Source of the DNA: Nevskia sp.
GTDB lineage: Bacteria > Pseudomonadota > Gammaproteobacteria > Nevskiales > Nevskiaceae
Length of the DNA: 64,000 bases
NCBI GenBank assembly: GCA_021732745.1
Contig: JAKFUK010000001.1
Span: forward strand, 632,931-696,930
Direction of reading: 5' to 3'
The translations under genes and the position numbers were made by a program. Below the pieces are notes generated by a model. The model was not told the origin of the DNA, did no database searches, and saw nothing but the letters and a program-made list of their open reading frames with translations. This document shows positions 1 through 9,422 of this stretch, piece after piece; the stretch's first letter is position 1, and every line of letters starts with the position of its first letter.

Positions 1-15
1 TACTTTTCCCGATTC

Positions 16-876
16 ATGAACGACGGCTCAGGCAGTTCCCAATCCGAACGCGACAGCGACAACGGCCCCGCCAGCTGGTGGCGGCGATTGACGCAGCGGC
101 TGGCCGGTGGCCCCCGCACCCGCGAAGACCTGAACGAACTGCTCGACGGTGCCCACGAGTCCGGGCTGGTCGATGCCGATGCCGCGTCGATGATTCGCGG
201 CGTATTCGAGACCGGGCAATTGCAGGTGCGCGACATCATGGTGCCGCGCGCGCAGATGGTGATCGTCGAACGCGACTGGCCGCTGGAGCAACTGCTGGCC
301 GAAGTCGTCGAATCCGGCCACTCGCGCTATCCGGTGATCGGCGATTCGCGTGACGAGATCGTCGGCATCCTGCTAGCCAAGGATCTGTTGCGCTTCACCT
401 CCAGCGAAGCGCCGGATTTCGACATCGCCCGCTGGCTGCGCCCGGCGGCCTTCGTGCCGGAGTCAAAGCGCGTCAACGTGCTGCTGAAGGATTTCCGTAA
501 AAGTCGAAATCACATGGCGCTGGTCGCCGACGAGTACGGCGGTGTGGCCGGCCTGGTGACCATCGAGGACGTGCTGGAGCAGATCGTCGGCGAGATCGAC
601 GACGAGCACGATGAATCCGAAAGCGCGCAGATCCTCAAGCAGGACGACCGTCGCTATCTGGTGCAGGGCCTGACGCCGATCGCCGACTTCAACCAGTATT
701 TCGGCGCCGAGTTCTCCGACGAGGATTTCGACACCGTGGCCGGCCTGGTCATGCACGAACTCGGACACATGCCGCGTCGCGGCGAAAGCATCCAGATCGA
801 CCGTTTCCAGTTCAACGTGCAGCGCGCCGACAGCCGTCGTGTGCATCTGCTGCAGGTCATGTTGTCGCAGACCTGA
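16..876 (+). CDS. corC: HlyC/CorC family CBS-domain protein
   Basis: 286 residues, the usual length for soluble CorC/YbeX proteins linked to Mg/Co efflux and membrane integrity. After a charged N-terminal stretch there are two CBS motifs (about residues 75-195, including RDIMVPRAQM and GGVAGLVTIEDVLEQIVGEI), then the C-terminal CorC/HlyC transporter-associated domain (about 205-285). The window begins only 15 bases upstream, so its promoter and any ybeY/ybeZ partners are out of view. The stop touches the start region of the next gene, so the two are probably co-transcribed. The family call is secure; the transport role is inherited from the family. Confidence 0.93.
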   Translation: MNDGSGSSQSERDSDNGPASWWRRLTQRLAGGPRTREDLNELLDGAHESGLVDADAASMIRGVFETGQLQVRDIMVPRAQMVIVERDWPLEQLLAEVVESGHSRYPVIGDSRDEIVGILLAKDLLRFTSSEAPDFDIARWLRPAAFVPESKRVNVLLKDFRKSRNHMALVADEYGGVAGLVTIEDVLEQIVGEIDDEHDESESAQILKQDDRRYLVQGLTPIADFNQYFGAEFSDEDFDTVAGLVMHELGHMPRRGESIQIDRFQFNVQRADSRRVHLLQVMLSQT

Positions 877-902
877 TGCGCTCGCGGTTACCGGATTCCG
901 TG

Positions 903-2147
903 ATGAAGTCAGCCCTCGCCCTGCTCGTCGCCTTCCTGCTGCTGGCGATGCCGCGCGCCGATGCCGCGCCGTTCGTGCCCAGCGGCCAGCCGGCCGAGAA
1001 CCTGACGGCCAGCATCGTCACTTTCCAGCCCGGCACCCTGTACTGGCAGCGTTTCGGCCACAACGCACTGCTGCTGCGCGAAGCGTCCAGCGGCCGTGCG
1101 GTGACCTTCAACTACGGCATCTTCGATTTCGGCGCGCCGGACTTCTTCCTGAACTTCGCGCGCGGCTATATGACCTACCGCGTGGTGCCGAACACGCTCG
1201 AAAACGATCTGCGTCATTACCAGACCGAGCATCGCTGGGCGCTGGAACAGCACCTGAATCTGGATGCCCGGCAGGTCGGCCGGCTGCGCGATTTCCTCGA
1301 ATGGAACGTGCAGCCCGAGAACGCCGATTACCGCTACGACTACTTCCTGTCGAACTGCTCGACCCGGGTTCGCGATGCGCTCGACTACGCCATCGGCGGC
1401 CAGCTCAAGCCGCAGTTGCAGGCGCGATTGACCTCAATGAGCTATCGGAAGGAAGCAACCCGGCTGATTTCCCCGGATTCCCTGCTGATGGCCGGCATGG
1501 ATCTGGCGCTCGGGCCAACTTCAGACCTGCCGATCGACCTCTGGCAGCAGAGCTTCGCGCCGCTCGCCCTGATGCAGGCGCTGCGCACGTCGACCGTCAC
1601 TGATGCCGGTGGCCGCACGCTTGCGTTGGTTGGACACGAGAACCGCCTGCTGGCCGGTGCGCGCGGCGATCCGCCCGATCGCGCTCCGGACCTGCGCCTG
1701 CAATTCCTGCTCGCCGGCATCACCATGGCCGCAATCCTCCTCGGGCTGGCGAAGTTCCGCGCCGTCGGCACGGTGCGATGGCTGTTCATGCTGATCGCCA
1801 CCTCCATCGCCTTGCTGTGCGGCCTTGGCGGGCTGATCCTCGCTGCACTCTGGGGCCTGAGCGAGCACTGGGCCGGCTGGCGCAACGAGAATCTGCTGCT
1901 GGTCGATCCGCTGTGCCTGCTGCTGGTGCCGGCGCTGCTCATGTATCCACGCCTGCGCTGGCGACCGTCGCTGTTCACCCGCCGCGTGGCGCTGGCGGTG
2001 CTGGTGCTGGCGGCGCTGTCGCTGCTGGTCCGCGATATTCCCGGTCTCAAGCAGCAGAACCTGCACTGGGCTTATCTGCTGATCCCGATCCATGCGGCGA
2101 TCGCGCTGGTGTTCCTGCGCGCCAAGAAACCGGACGACGAACTGTGA
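903..2147 (+). CDS. DUF4105 domain membrane protein
   Basis: 414 residues from the ATG at 903, which opens directly with a cleavable signal peptide (MKSALALLVAFLLLAMPRAD). An in-frame ATG at 876 overlapping the corC stop would add nine residues and is the alternative start. The periplasmic part (about 30-230) looks like DUF4105, with the GHNALLLR and YDYFLSNCSTRVRDALD stretches typical of that family. The last 160 residues hold about five hydrophobic segments. It sits where many gammaproteobacteria have lnt next to corC. Function unknown; a cysteine-peptidase-like fold has been proposed for related domains, which I cannot test here. Confidence 0.8.
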   Translation: MKSALALLVAFLLLAMPRADAAPFVPSGQPAENLTASIVTFQPGTLYWQRFGHNALLLREASSGRAVTFNYGIFDFGAPDFFLNFARGYMTYRVVPNTLENDLRHYQTEHRWALEQHLNLDARQVGRLRDFLEWNVQPENADYRYDYFLSNCSTRVRDALDYAIGGQLKPQLQARLTSMSYRKEATRLISPDSLLMAGMDLALGPTSDLPIDLWQQSFAPLALMQALRTSTVTDAGGRTLALVGHENRLLAGARGDPPDRAPDLRLQFLLAGITMAAILLGLAKFRAVGTVRWLFMLIATSIALLCGLGGLILAALWGLSEHWAGWRNENLLLVDPLCLLLVPALLMYPRLRWRPSLFTRRVALAVLVLAALSLLVRDIPGLKQQNLHWAYLLIPIHAAIALVFLRAKKPDDEL

Positions 2148-2602
2148 GCGAAACCATCATTCAGCCGCTGACCGAGCTGACCCCGGCGTATCGCGCGCTG
2201 GTCGAGTCGGCGAGTGCCGCGACAAAGACTGCCTACGCCCCGTACTCGCGCTTCCATGTTGGCGCCACCTTGCTGTTCGCCGACGGCAGCAGCCACAGCG
2301 GTGCCAATTTCGAGAACGTGTCGTACGGACTCAGCCTGTGCGCCGAAACGGTGGCCATGGCCAGCGCCAGCGCGGCCGGACGGCTGAAGGGCCTCGTCGC
2401 CATCGCGATCGCTGCCGAAGGCGAACTGGCTGCGGCAATCACTGGCGAGTTCATCGCCCCCTGCGGTCGCTGTCGTCAGGTGCTGGCCGAAGCGGTGAGC
2501 ATCTGCGGCCATGACATCGAGGTGCTGATGCTCAGCCGCGACGGCCTGCGGGTGCGCTCGACCACCGCCCGCGCCCTGCTGCCGCTGGCTTTCGGGCTCT
2601 GA
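2144..2602 (+). CDS. cdd: Cytidine deaminase
   Basis: 152 residues from a GTG start that overlaps the previous stop by four bases (GTGA), indicating translational coupling. It has the zinc-binding signature of the small tetrameric cytidine deaminases: C66-A67-E68, where Cys is a zinc ligand and Glu the proton shuttle, and P106-C107-G108-R109-C110 with the other two Cys ligands. YAPYSRFHVGA near residue 31 is the usual substrate-pocket segment. It converts cytidine and deoxycytidine to uridine and deoxyuridine in pyrimidine salvage. The upstream in-frame extension of this reading frame is only a shadow of the DUF4105 gene. Confidence 0.95.
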   Translation: MSETIIQPLTELTPAYRALVESASAATKTAYAPYSRFHVGATLLFADGSSHSGANFENVSYGLSLCAETVAMASASAAGRLKGLVAIAIAAEGELAAAITGEFIAPCGRCRQVLAEAVSICGHDIEVLMLSRDGLRVRSTTARALLPLAFGL

Positions 2603-2670
2603 GTGCCGCGCGAACGTCGCGCGCAGCGGGCGGTCTGATCGGCAGATCCTTTTCCACCTTCAGGCCCACC

Positions 2671-3207
2671 ATGAACTCTCTGCTCCGCATCGCTGCCCTG
2701 TTGCTGGCCGCTACCCTCGCCGCCTGCGCCTCATCCCCGAAACTGCCGCCGATCGAACGCGCCGCGAAGGTCGATTTGCCGCGTTTCATGGGCGACTGGT
2801 ATGTGATCGCCTACATCCCGACCTTCATCGACGAGGACGGCTACAACCAGATCGAGTCATATCGACTGAACGACGACGGCAGCATCGCCACCACCTTCAC
2901 CTTTCGCGACGGCGGCTACGACGGCAAGCCGAAGAAGTACACGCCCAAAGGTTTTGTCGTCGAAGGCACCAATAACGCTGAATGGGGCATGCAGTTCATC
3001 TGGCCGTTCAAGGGCGAGTATCTGATCAGCGAACTGGCCGACGACTACTCGACCGTGGTCATTGCCCGCACGAAGCGCGATCTGGTCTGGCTGTTGGCCC
3101 GCAAGCCGGACATGGCCCAGACCGACTACGACCGCCACCTCGCCCGCATCGCGGCGATGGGTTACGACATCGCCAAGGTCAAGCGGGTGCCGCAGCGCTG
3201 GAGATGA
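2671..3207 (+). CDS. blc: Outer-membrane lipocalin lipoprotein (Blc-like)
   Basis: 178 residues. The N-terminus is a lipoprotein signal with lipobox LAAC, Cys about residue 19. The mature part is a single bacterial lipocalin domain: the FMGDWYVIAYIP strand carries the G-x-W motif, and the chain ends with the family's DYDRHLARIAAMGYD helix region. Blc proteins are thought to bind lysophospholipids or fatty acids at the outer membrane. The gene stands alone between cdd and the toxin-antitoxin pair. Confidence 0.92.
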   Translation: MNSLLRIAALLLAATLAACASSPKLPPIERAAKVDLPRFMGDWYVIAYIPTFIDEDGYNQIESYRLNDDGSIATTFTFRDGGYDGKPKKYTPKGFVVEGTNNAEWGMQFIWPFKGEYLISELADDYSTVVIARTKRDLVWLLARKPDMAQTDYDRHLARIAAMGYDIAKVKRVPQRWR

Positions 3208-3235
3208 CAAAAGGCTCAAACGGCGCTATTTTTTG

Positions 3236-3252
3236 TCTCGAATAAGTCGAGA
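3236..3252. promoter_or_regulatory. Inverted repeat upstream of the TA operon
   Basis: TCTCGA-ATAAG-TCGAGA is a perfect 6-bp inverted repeat 9 bases upstream of the antitoxin start and just after a T-rich stretch. Its position overlaps the expected promoter or leader, as expected of an autoregulatory operator for a ParS/Xre-type antitoxin. The role is inferred from position only. The second arm merges with the ribosome-binding sequence GAGAGG. Confidence 0.45.
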
Positions 3253-3261
3253 GGTGTTTCA

Positions 3262-3765
3262 ATGCTTCCCACCAGCCTGCATGTCGCCGAACCTCAGCCC
3301 CGCCCCTGGATCACGCCCGCCGGGGCCTTCGATGCCTGCGTGCAGCGCGTCGCCATTGCGGACGCCATGGAACGGGCCGAACTCGAACGCGAGGGCATCA
3401 CCGGCAATGTCCTCAAGGAACTGCCGATCCGCCTGCAACTACCGGCCATGCGCCTGTACGCGATGCTCGGCCTGCCGAAGGCCACCGCCGCACGCAAGAT
3501 CGCCGCGACCGAGCATCTGACCGGCAGCAGCGGCCATGCCGCAGTCGGCCTGATCGGCTTGCTGGTCAAGGCGCAGCGGATGGTGGCCGACTCCACCGCC
3601 GACGAAGCCGCCAACTTCGACACCGCCGCCTGGCTCGGCCGCTGGCTGGAACTGCCGCAGCCTGCGCTGGGTGGTCGCCGCCCGGGCGATCTGATCGACA
3701 CCCCGGCCGGTCTCGCGATGGTGGCCCGCGTGCTCGGCGCGATCGAGAGCGGCAGCTATCAATGA
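3262..3765 (+). CDS. Antitoxin of RES/Xre TA system (MbcA/ParS/Xre-type)
   Basis: 167 residues. The middle carries an Xre-like helical region (RLYAMLGLPKATAARKIAA) and the C-terminal half is the toxin-binding ParS/MbcA domain formerly called DUF2384 (TAAWLGRWLELPQPALGGRRPGDLI, then AGLAMVARVLGAIESGSY). GAGAGG precedes the ATG at good spacing. It overlaps the downstream toxin by four bases (ATGA). In known pairs the antitoxin blocks the RES active site and represses the operon. The pairing makes the call firm. Confidence 0.92.
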   Translation: MLPTSLHVAEPQPRPWITPAGAFDACVQRVAIADAMERAELEREGITGNVLKELPIRLQLPAMRLYAMLGLPKATAARKIAATEHLTGSSGHAAVGLIGLLVKAQRMVADSTADEAANFDTAAWLGRWLELPQPALGGRRPGDLIDTPAGLAMVARVLGAIESGSYQ

Positions 3766-4238
3766 GGTTGTGGCGGATCGCCGCCGAAACCAGGGCGTAT
3801 CGCGCTGACGATCTGAGCGGCACCGGGGCCGCCATCAACCCCGGTCGCTGGAACGATCACGACCAGCGGGTGATTTACGCGGCACCGACCATCGCCATCG
3901 CCGTGCTCGAAACCGCCGCCTATCTGCGCGATGGCGGCCTGCCGCTGAACCGCTTCCTGATCGCCATCGACGTGCCCGACGCGGTCTGGGCCAGACGGGA
4001 AGCCCGCGAGGCGACGGCGCTGCCAACGGCCTGGGCGGCGATTCCGGCCGGTGCTGCGTCAATCAGCATCGGCAGCGCCTGGCTGCGCTCGAAAGGCTCG
4101 GCGATCCTGCTGCTGCCCTCGGTGATGGTGCCGGAGGAATCGGTGGCGCTGATCAATCCAGGGCATCCCGATGCCGCGTCGATGACGGCGAGCGTGGTTC
4201 GGCCGGTCAGCTACGCCACGCTGTTCCGCAGCCGCTGA
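3762..4238 (+). CDS. RES domain toxin
   Basis: 158 residues, the normal size of RES toxins. The named residues are visible: Arg in the opening MRLWRIA, Glu in AVLETAAYL and Ser in LLLPSVMVPEE; GRWNDHDQRVIYAA is the typical strand after the Arg. Characterised RES toxins degrade NAD+ or ADP-ribosylate a target enzyme. Start ATG lies inside the end of the antitoxin gene, so the two are translationally coupled. Nothing suggests inactivation. Confidence 0.92.
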   Translation: MRLWRIAAETRAYRADDLSGTGAAINPGRWNDHDQRVIYAAPTIAIAVLETAAYLRDGGLPLNRFLIAIDVPDAVWARREAREATALPTAWAAIPAGAASISIGSAWLRSKGSAILLLPSVMVPEESVALINPGHPDAASMTASVVRPVSYATLFRSR

Positions 4239-4239
4239 C

Positions 4240-4806
4240 TCAGCGGCGGGTATCGAGAATTTCCGAGCGGATGTCGCGCGGTTCGCGCGGCGGCGGGCGA
4301 GTGGGCCGTGGACCCGGCGGTGCTGCCGGTGGCGGCACGATGATCGGCGGGCGGCGAATCGGCCGACCGCCCGGCAGATAGACCGGCAGCCAGCGGTTCG
4401 ACTCGAAACCGTAGTCGTCGTCCTCGCGAACCGGCTCCGGCTCGCGCTCGCGGCGCGCGTACTCGATGTCAGCCTCGGCGCGCAGCCTTGCGGCCCGTGC
4501 TGTATCAGCTTCTGCTGCAATGCGGCGATCGGCATCGACCTGATCGAGATAGCGCTGGTAACGCGCCGCGACTGCTGCGCCATCCTCGGCCGGCGGCAGC
4601 GCATCGGCCTCGATGCGCGTGCCCGTTCCGCCGGTGCGCGACTCGTGCGTCGCAGCCGACTGGTTGCAGGGGCGATCCTGGAACAAGGTCGAGCCATCGA
4701 GCGCACGGCAGCGGTAGACCGCGCCGGAAGCCGAGGGTGGCAGCAGCTGCGCTTCGGCGATGCCAGCCAGCAACAGCATGAAGCAGCTCAAGGATCGCAG
4801 GCTCAT
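4240..4806 (-). CDS. DUF4124-like secreted protein
   Basis: 188 residues from the ATG at 4806, which starts at a signal peptide (MSLRSLSCFMLLLAGIAEAQ); a longer in-frame start at 4833 is less likely. The mature N-terminus (GAVYRCRALDGSTLFQDRPC) matches the DUF4124 pattern of a short strand pair with two Cys. A charged coiled segment follows (about 75-130), then a Pro/Arg-rich tail. Function unknown. It ends two bases from the RES toxin stop, so the two genes converge without an obvious terminator. Confidence 0.75.
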   Translation of the reverse strand: MSLRSLSCFMLLLAGIAEAQLLPPSASGAVYRCRALDGSTLFQDRPCNQSAATHESRTGGTGTRIEADALPPAEDGAAVAARYQRYLDQVDADRRIAAEADTARAARLRAEADIEYARREREPEPVREDDDYGFESNRWLPVYLPGGRPIRRPPIIVPPPAAPPGPRPTRPPPREPRDIRSEILDTRR

Positions 4807-4848
4807 GGCGATTCGACCCCGGCACACCGCCAACGGTTCGCGGCCCGC

Positions 4849-6735
4849 TCAGGCACGGTCGCCACGCATCTCGCGGACCCTGGCTTCGAGCATCGCGGCG
4901 GTCAGTCCTTCAGGCGCGATCTGTGCCTCGGCCAGCAATTCGATCTCGGCCCGGAAGCGGCGCGGCAGGCGAGCGCGGCGCATCTTGGAATTGATGCGCG
5001 ACCACATGCTGCCCCAAAGGCCGCGTACCGCCAGCGGAATCACCGGCACCGGGGTCGCGGCCAGAATCTTTTCGATGCCCGGCTTGAAGCTCTGGACGCT
5101 GCCGTCCGGCGTCAGCCCGCCTTCCGGGAACAGGCCGACGATTTCGCCATTCTTCAGCGCACGATCAATCTCGGCGTAGGCCGCTTCGAGCATCATCGGG
5201 TCTTCCTTGAACGGGGCGATCGGGATTGCCCGCGCGGTGCGGAACAGGAAATTCATGCCCGGAATCTTGAAGATCTTGTGGTACATCACAAAGCGCAGCG
5301 GCCGGCGCACGCTGCCGCCGACGATCAGCGCATCGACGAAGGACACATGGTTGCAGACCACGATCGCCGCACCTTCCTCCGGAATGTGCTGTTCCAGCCC
5401 CGACACCCGAATCCGGTACAGCACCCGGATCATCATCCAGGCCAGGAAGCGCATCAGGAATTCCGGCACAAGGGTGTAGATGAAGATCGCCACGCCGGCG
5501 TTGAGGATGGCCGCTGCCAGGAACAGTTGTGGAATGTTCAGACCGGCACCGAGCAGCACGATGGCCAGCACCGCCGACACCACCATGAACGCTGCATTGA
5601 GAATGTTGTTGCCGGCGATGATCCGCGAACGGTGACTGGCTTCAGAACGAGTCTGGATCAGCGCGTACAGCGGCACGATGAACAGGCCACCGCTGATGCC
5701 GATCAGCGCCAGATCGATCAGGACCCGCGTGCTTCCAGCCTTTGCGAGCCAGGCTGCCGCGCCGAGACCGGTGATCAGCGCCTCACCAGGTGCGGCGAAA
5801 TAGATATCGACGCCGAACAGGCTGAGGCCGATCGAACCAAGCGGCACCAGCCCGATCTCCACCTTGTGGCCGGACAGCTTTTCGCAGAGCAGCGATCCCA
5901 GACCGATACCGAGCGAAAACACGGTCAGCAGCAAGGTCACCACTTCCTCGTTGCCGCCCAGATTCAGCTTGGTCCAGTTCGGCAACTGCGCCAGAAAGGT
6001 CGCGCCGTAGAACCAGAACCAGGAAATGCCGAGCACCGACAGGAACACCGTGCGGTTGCCGCGCATGAACGCGATGTTGCGCCCGGTTTCGGTGATCGCG
6101 TTCCAGTTGATCTTCAGCTCAGGTGCCGCCGCCGGAGCCGGCGGAATCGCTCGCGAAGTCAGATAGCCGAGGATAGCCACGGCAACGATCACCGCACCGA
6201 CACCCGGCACGCCGTCACTCTGCGCGATCAGCCAGCCGCCGAGCATGGTCCCGAGCAGGATCGCGAGGAAGGTTGCCGCCTCCACCCAGGCATTGCCGGT
6301 GATCAGTTCGGACGGATGCAGCGCCTGCGGCAGGATCGAATACTTCACCGGCCCGAAGAGTGCCGACTGCGCGCCCATCAGGAACAGCACGCCCAGCAGG
6401 AACGGCACGCTGCCGAGGTACAGGCCGACAACGCCGAGCGCCATGATTCCGATCTCCGCCAGCTTGATCCAGCGGATCAGCCGCGATTTCTCGTACTTCT
6501 CGGCGAGTTGCCCGGCGGTGGCCGAAAACAGGAAGAACGGCAGGATGAACAGGCCGGCGGCCAGATTCACGTACAGATTGATCTGTTCCTGACTCAAACC
6601 TGCGATCTGGAACGTCACCAGGATCACCAGCGCGTTCTTGAACACGTTGTCGTTGAAGGCACCCAAGGTCTGGGTCCAGAAGAACGGGCTGAAGCGGCGG
6701 GTACCGAGGAGGTTTTCGCGGGGGGCGTCGTGCAT
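4849..6735 (-). CDS. MFS transporter-acyltransferase fusion (LplT/PlsC-type)
   Basis: 628 residues from the ATG at 6735; a TTG-initiated longer form to 6792 is possible. The first 420 residues form a 12-helix MFS domain of the LplT type (FFWTQTLGAFNDNVFKNALV is characteristic). The C-terminal 200 residues are a PlsC-type glycerophospholipid acyltransferase with NHVSFVDA (H-x4-D box) and FPEGGLT. In E. coli LplT imports lysophospholipid and Aas reacylates it; related fusions add an acyl-ACP synthetase domain, which is absent here. Probable role: lysophospholipid uptake and re-acylation at the inner membrane. Confidence 0.85.
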   Translation of the reverse strand: MHDAPRENLLGTRRFSPFFWTQTLGAFNDNVFKNALVILVTFQIAGLSQEQINLYVNLAAGLFILPFFLFSATAGQLAEKYEKSRLIRWIKLAEIGIMALGVVGLYLGSVPFLLGVLFLMGAQSALFGPVKYSILPQALHPSELITGNAWVEAATFLAILLGTMLGGWLIAQSDGVPGVGAVIVAVAILGYLTSRAIPPAPAAAPELKINWNAITETGRNIAFMRGNRTVFLSVLGISWFWFYGATFLAQLPNWTKLNLGGNEEVVTLLLTVFSLGIGLGSLLCEKLSGHKVEIGLVPLGSIGLSLFGVDIYFAAPGEALITGLGAAAWLAKAGSTRVLIDLALIGISGGLFIVPLYALIQTRSEASHRSRIIAGNNILNAAFMVVSAVLAIVLLGAGLNIPQLFLAAAILNAGVAIFIYTLVPEFLMRFLAWMMIRVLYRIRVSGLEQHIPEEGAAIVVCNHVSFVDALIVGGSVRRPLRFVMYHKIFKIPGMNFLFRTARAIPIAPFKEDPMMLEAAYAEIDRALKNGEIVGLFPEGGLTPDGSVQSFKPGIEKILAATPVPVIPLAVRGLWGSMWSRINSKMRRARLPRRFRAEIELLAEAQIAPEGLTAAMLEARVREMRGDRA

Positions 6736-6801
6736 GCGCGGGCTCGTCCGAGTGAGGGGTTCAGCGTCGCATGAAGCAGGCGATGCGAACAAACAGTCAC
6801 C

Positions 6802-6861
6802 GTAGGTCCGGATTCATCCGGACGGCACGGCCGCCCGATGTCCGGATGAATCGGGCCCTAC
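6802..6861. repeat. Intergenic inverted repeat, family A
   Basis: GTAGGTCCGGATTC... and its near inverse ...TCGGGCCCTAC face each other across an 18-base centre. The left arm is identical to the arms of the copies at 48587-48655, 49409-49477 and the half copy at 59276-59297. The right arm here has diverged slightly (ATCGGGCCC against ATCCGGACC). It lies between divergent genes. Confidence 0.75.
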
Positions 6862-6927
6862 GAAACGGGTAAGCCGACGTACCGTCGACGAGGCGCTATC
6901 GTGTCGCCCTCACAACCGGAGCCGACC

Positions 6928-8177
<1,250 letters not shown>

Positions 8178-8181
<4 letters not shown>

Positions 8182-8981
8182 CGCGCGTCTTCATCACCGG
8201 CGGCGCTTCCGGCCTTGGCCGCGCGCTCGCCGAGGCCTACGCCCGCGATGGCGCGCGGGTGTGCATCGGCGACATCAACCTCGAACGCTGCGCCGAAACA
8301 CTGGCCGCGCTCGGCCCAAACGCCCATGCGCTTACCTGCGATGTCACTCGCGAAGCCGATCTGGAAGCGGCGGCGGCGTGGTTGCAGGCGAACTGGGGCG
8401 GGGTCGATCTGGTGTTCAACAACGCCGGCGTCGCCGATGCCGGCGGCATCGACGAAATGCCGCTCACCGACTGGCAATGGATGGTCGACATCAACCTGCT
8501 CGGCGTGGTGCGCGGCTGCAAGGCCTTCGTGCCGATGATGAAAGCGCAGGGCTCGGGCCATCTGATCAACACCGCCTCGATGGCCGGCCTGATCCACCCA
8601 CCGATGATGTCTGCCTACAACGCGACCAAGGCGGCGGTCGTCGCGCTCAGCGAAACCCTGCAAGCGGAGTTGTATCCGCACGGCATCCGGGTCAGCGTGG
8701 TCTGTCCGGCGTTCTTCCGCACCAATCTCGCGGAATCGGTGCGCACGTCCAACGCCGAGATGGCCAATCTGACCAAGAAGCTGGTCAACAAATCGAAAAT
8801 CGGTGCCGACGAGATCGCCGCCTTGGTCAAGGCCAGCGTCGCGAAGGGCGACTTCCACGTGCTGACCCATCCGCGCGAAAAGCGCATCTGGCTGTTCAAG
8901 CGCGCCGTGCCGTTCTCGGTCTACGCAGGTGCAATGCGCCGGCAGATGGCAAAGATGATGGCGAAGCGGCCGCCGCGCTGA
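8178..8981 (+). CDS. SDR family oxidoreductase
   Basis: 267 residues. Classical short-chain dehydrogenase: GGASGLGRAL cofactor motif near residue 8, NNAGVAD near 79, the catalytic Ser in NTASMAG and YNATK for Tyr and Lys. The start overlaps the acyl-CoA dehydrogenase stop by four bases, so the products are made together. The C-terminus has a basic, amphipathic stretch (MRRQMAKMMAKRPPR) that may associate with membrane. Substrate unknown; a fatty alcohol, aldehyde or 3-hydroxyacyl compound would fit the neighbour. Confidence 0.92.
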
Positions 8982-9001
8982 GAGACGCGAGACGGATCAT
9001 C

Positions 9002-9027
9002 GTCAACCCGGCCTTCGCCGGGATGAC
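9002..9027. repeat. Short inverted repeat between convergent genes
   Basis: GTCAACCCGGC-CTTC-GCCGGGATGAC: an 11-bp hairpin with one mismatch and a 4-base loop, just upstream of the convergent DUF1653 stop and after the SDR stop. It resembles the common GTCATCCCGGC intergenic palindrome of many bacteria and could also act as a factor-independent stop, although no T-run follows. Confidence 0.5.
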
Positions 9028-9030
9028 ATC

Positions 9031-9261
9031 TCAAACAGGCTCGAAACGCCCGCGCTCCACGCCATCCACCACCACGGCACCTAGAAACATCGGGAACGGA
9101 CGCACCCAAAGCCCGGTCTGGTTGTACAGCGGCCGGTAAACGACCAGCGGCTCCAGCGTTTCGCTGTGCCGGGCCACGCCGATCACCTCGTACTCGCCGC
9201 CCTTGTAGTGGCGGTAACGGCCGGTGGGCAGGCTCGGCAGCGGCGGCAGATCGTCGGTCAT
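9031..9261 (-). CDS. DUF1653 family protein
   Basis: 76 residues from the ATG at 9261 (another ATG at 9273 adds four). It has the whole DUF1653 signature: GRYRHYKGGEYEVIGVARHS, then LVVYRPLY and LWVRPFPMFLG. These small, widely distributed proteins adopt an SH3-like barrel and their role is unknown. The gene stands alone, convergent with the SDR gene. Confidence 0.88.
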   Translation of the reverse strand: MTDDLPPLPSLPTGRYRHYKGGEYEVIGVARHSETLEPLVVYRPLYNQTGLWVRPFPMFLGAVVVDGVERGRFEPV

Positions 9262-9422
9262 CGGAGCGGGCATCTGGTGGAAATCTGATGGGCCGGAATG
9301 GTAACCGCCGCACGCCGGTCATACCCGGCAGGTAACGTGCATTACATTGCGCAACAGGCGATCCGCTGTGCGGCATCCGATCGAAGTGGATCGGCCCGCG
9401 CCAACGACAGGAGCGAGCTTCG

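Noticed and set aside
4645..6774. A 709-residue plus-strand reading frame antisense to the MFS-acyltransferase gene
   Set aside because: Composition (Gln, Arg, His-rich, no domain) is that of a high-GC shadow frame; the minus-strand frame has clear domains.
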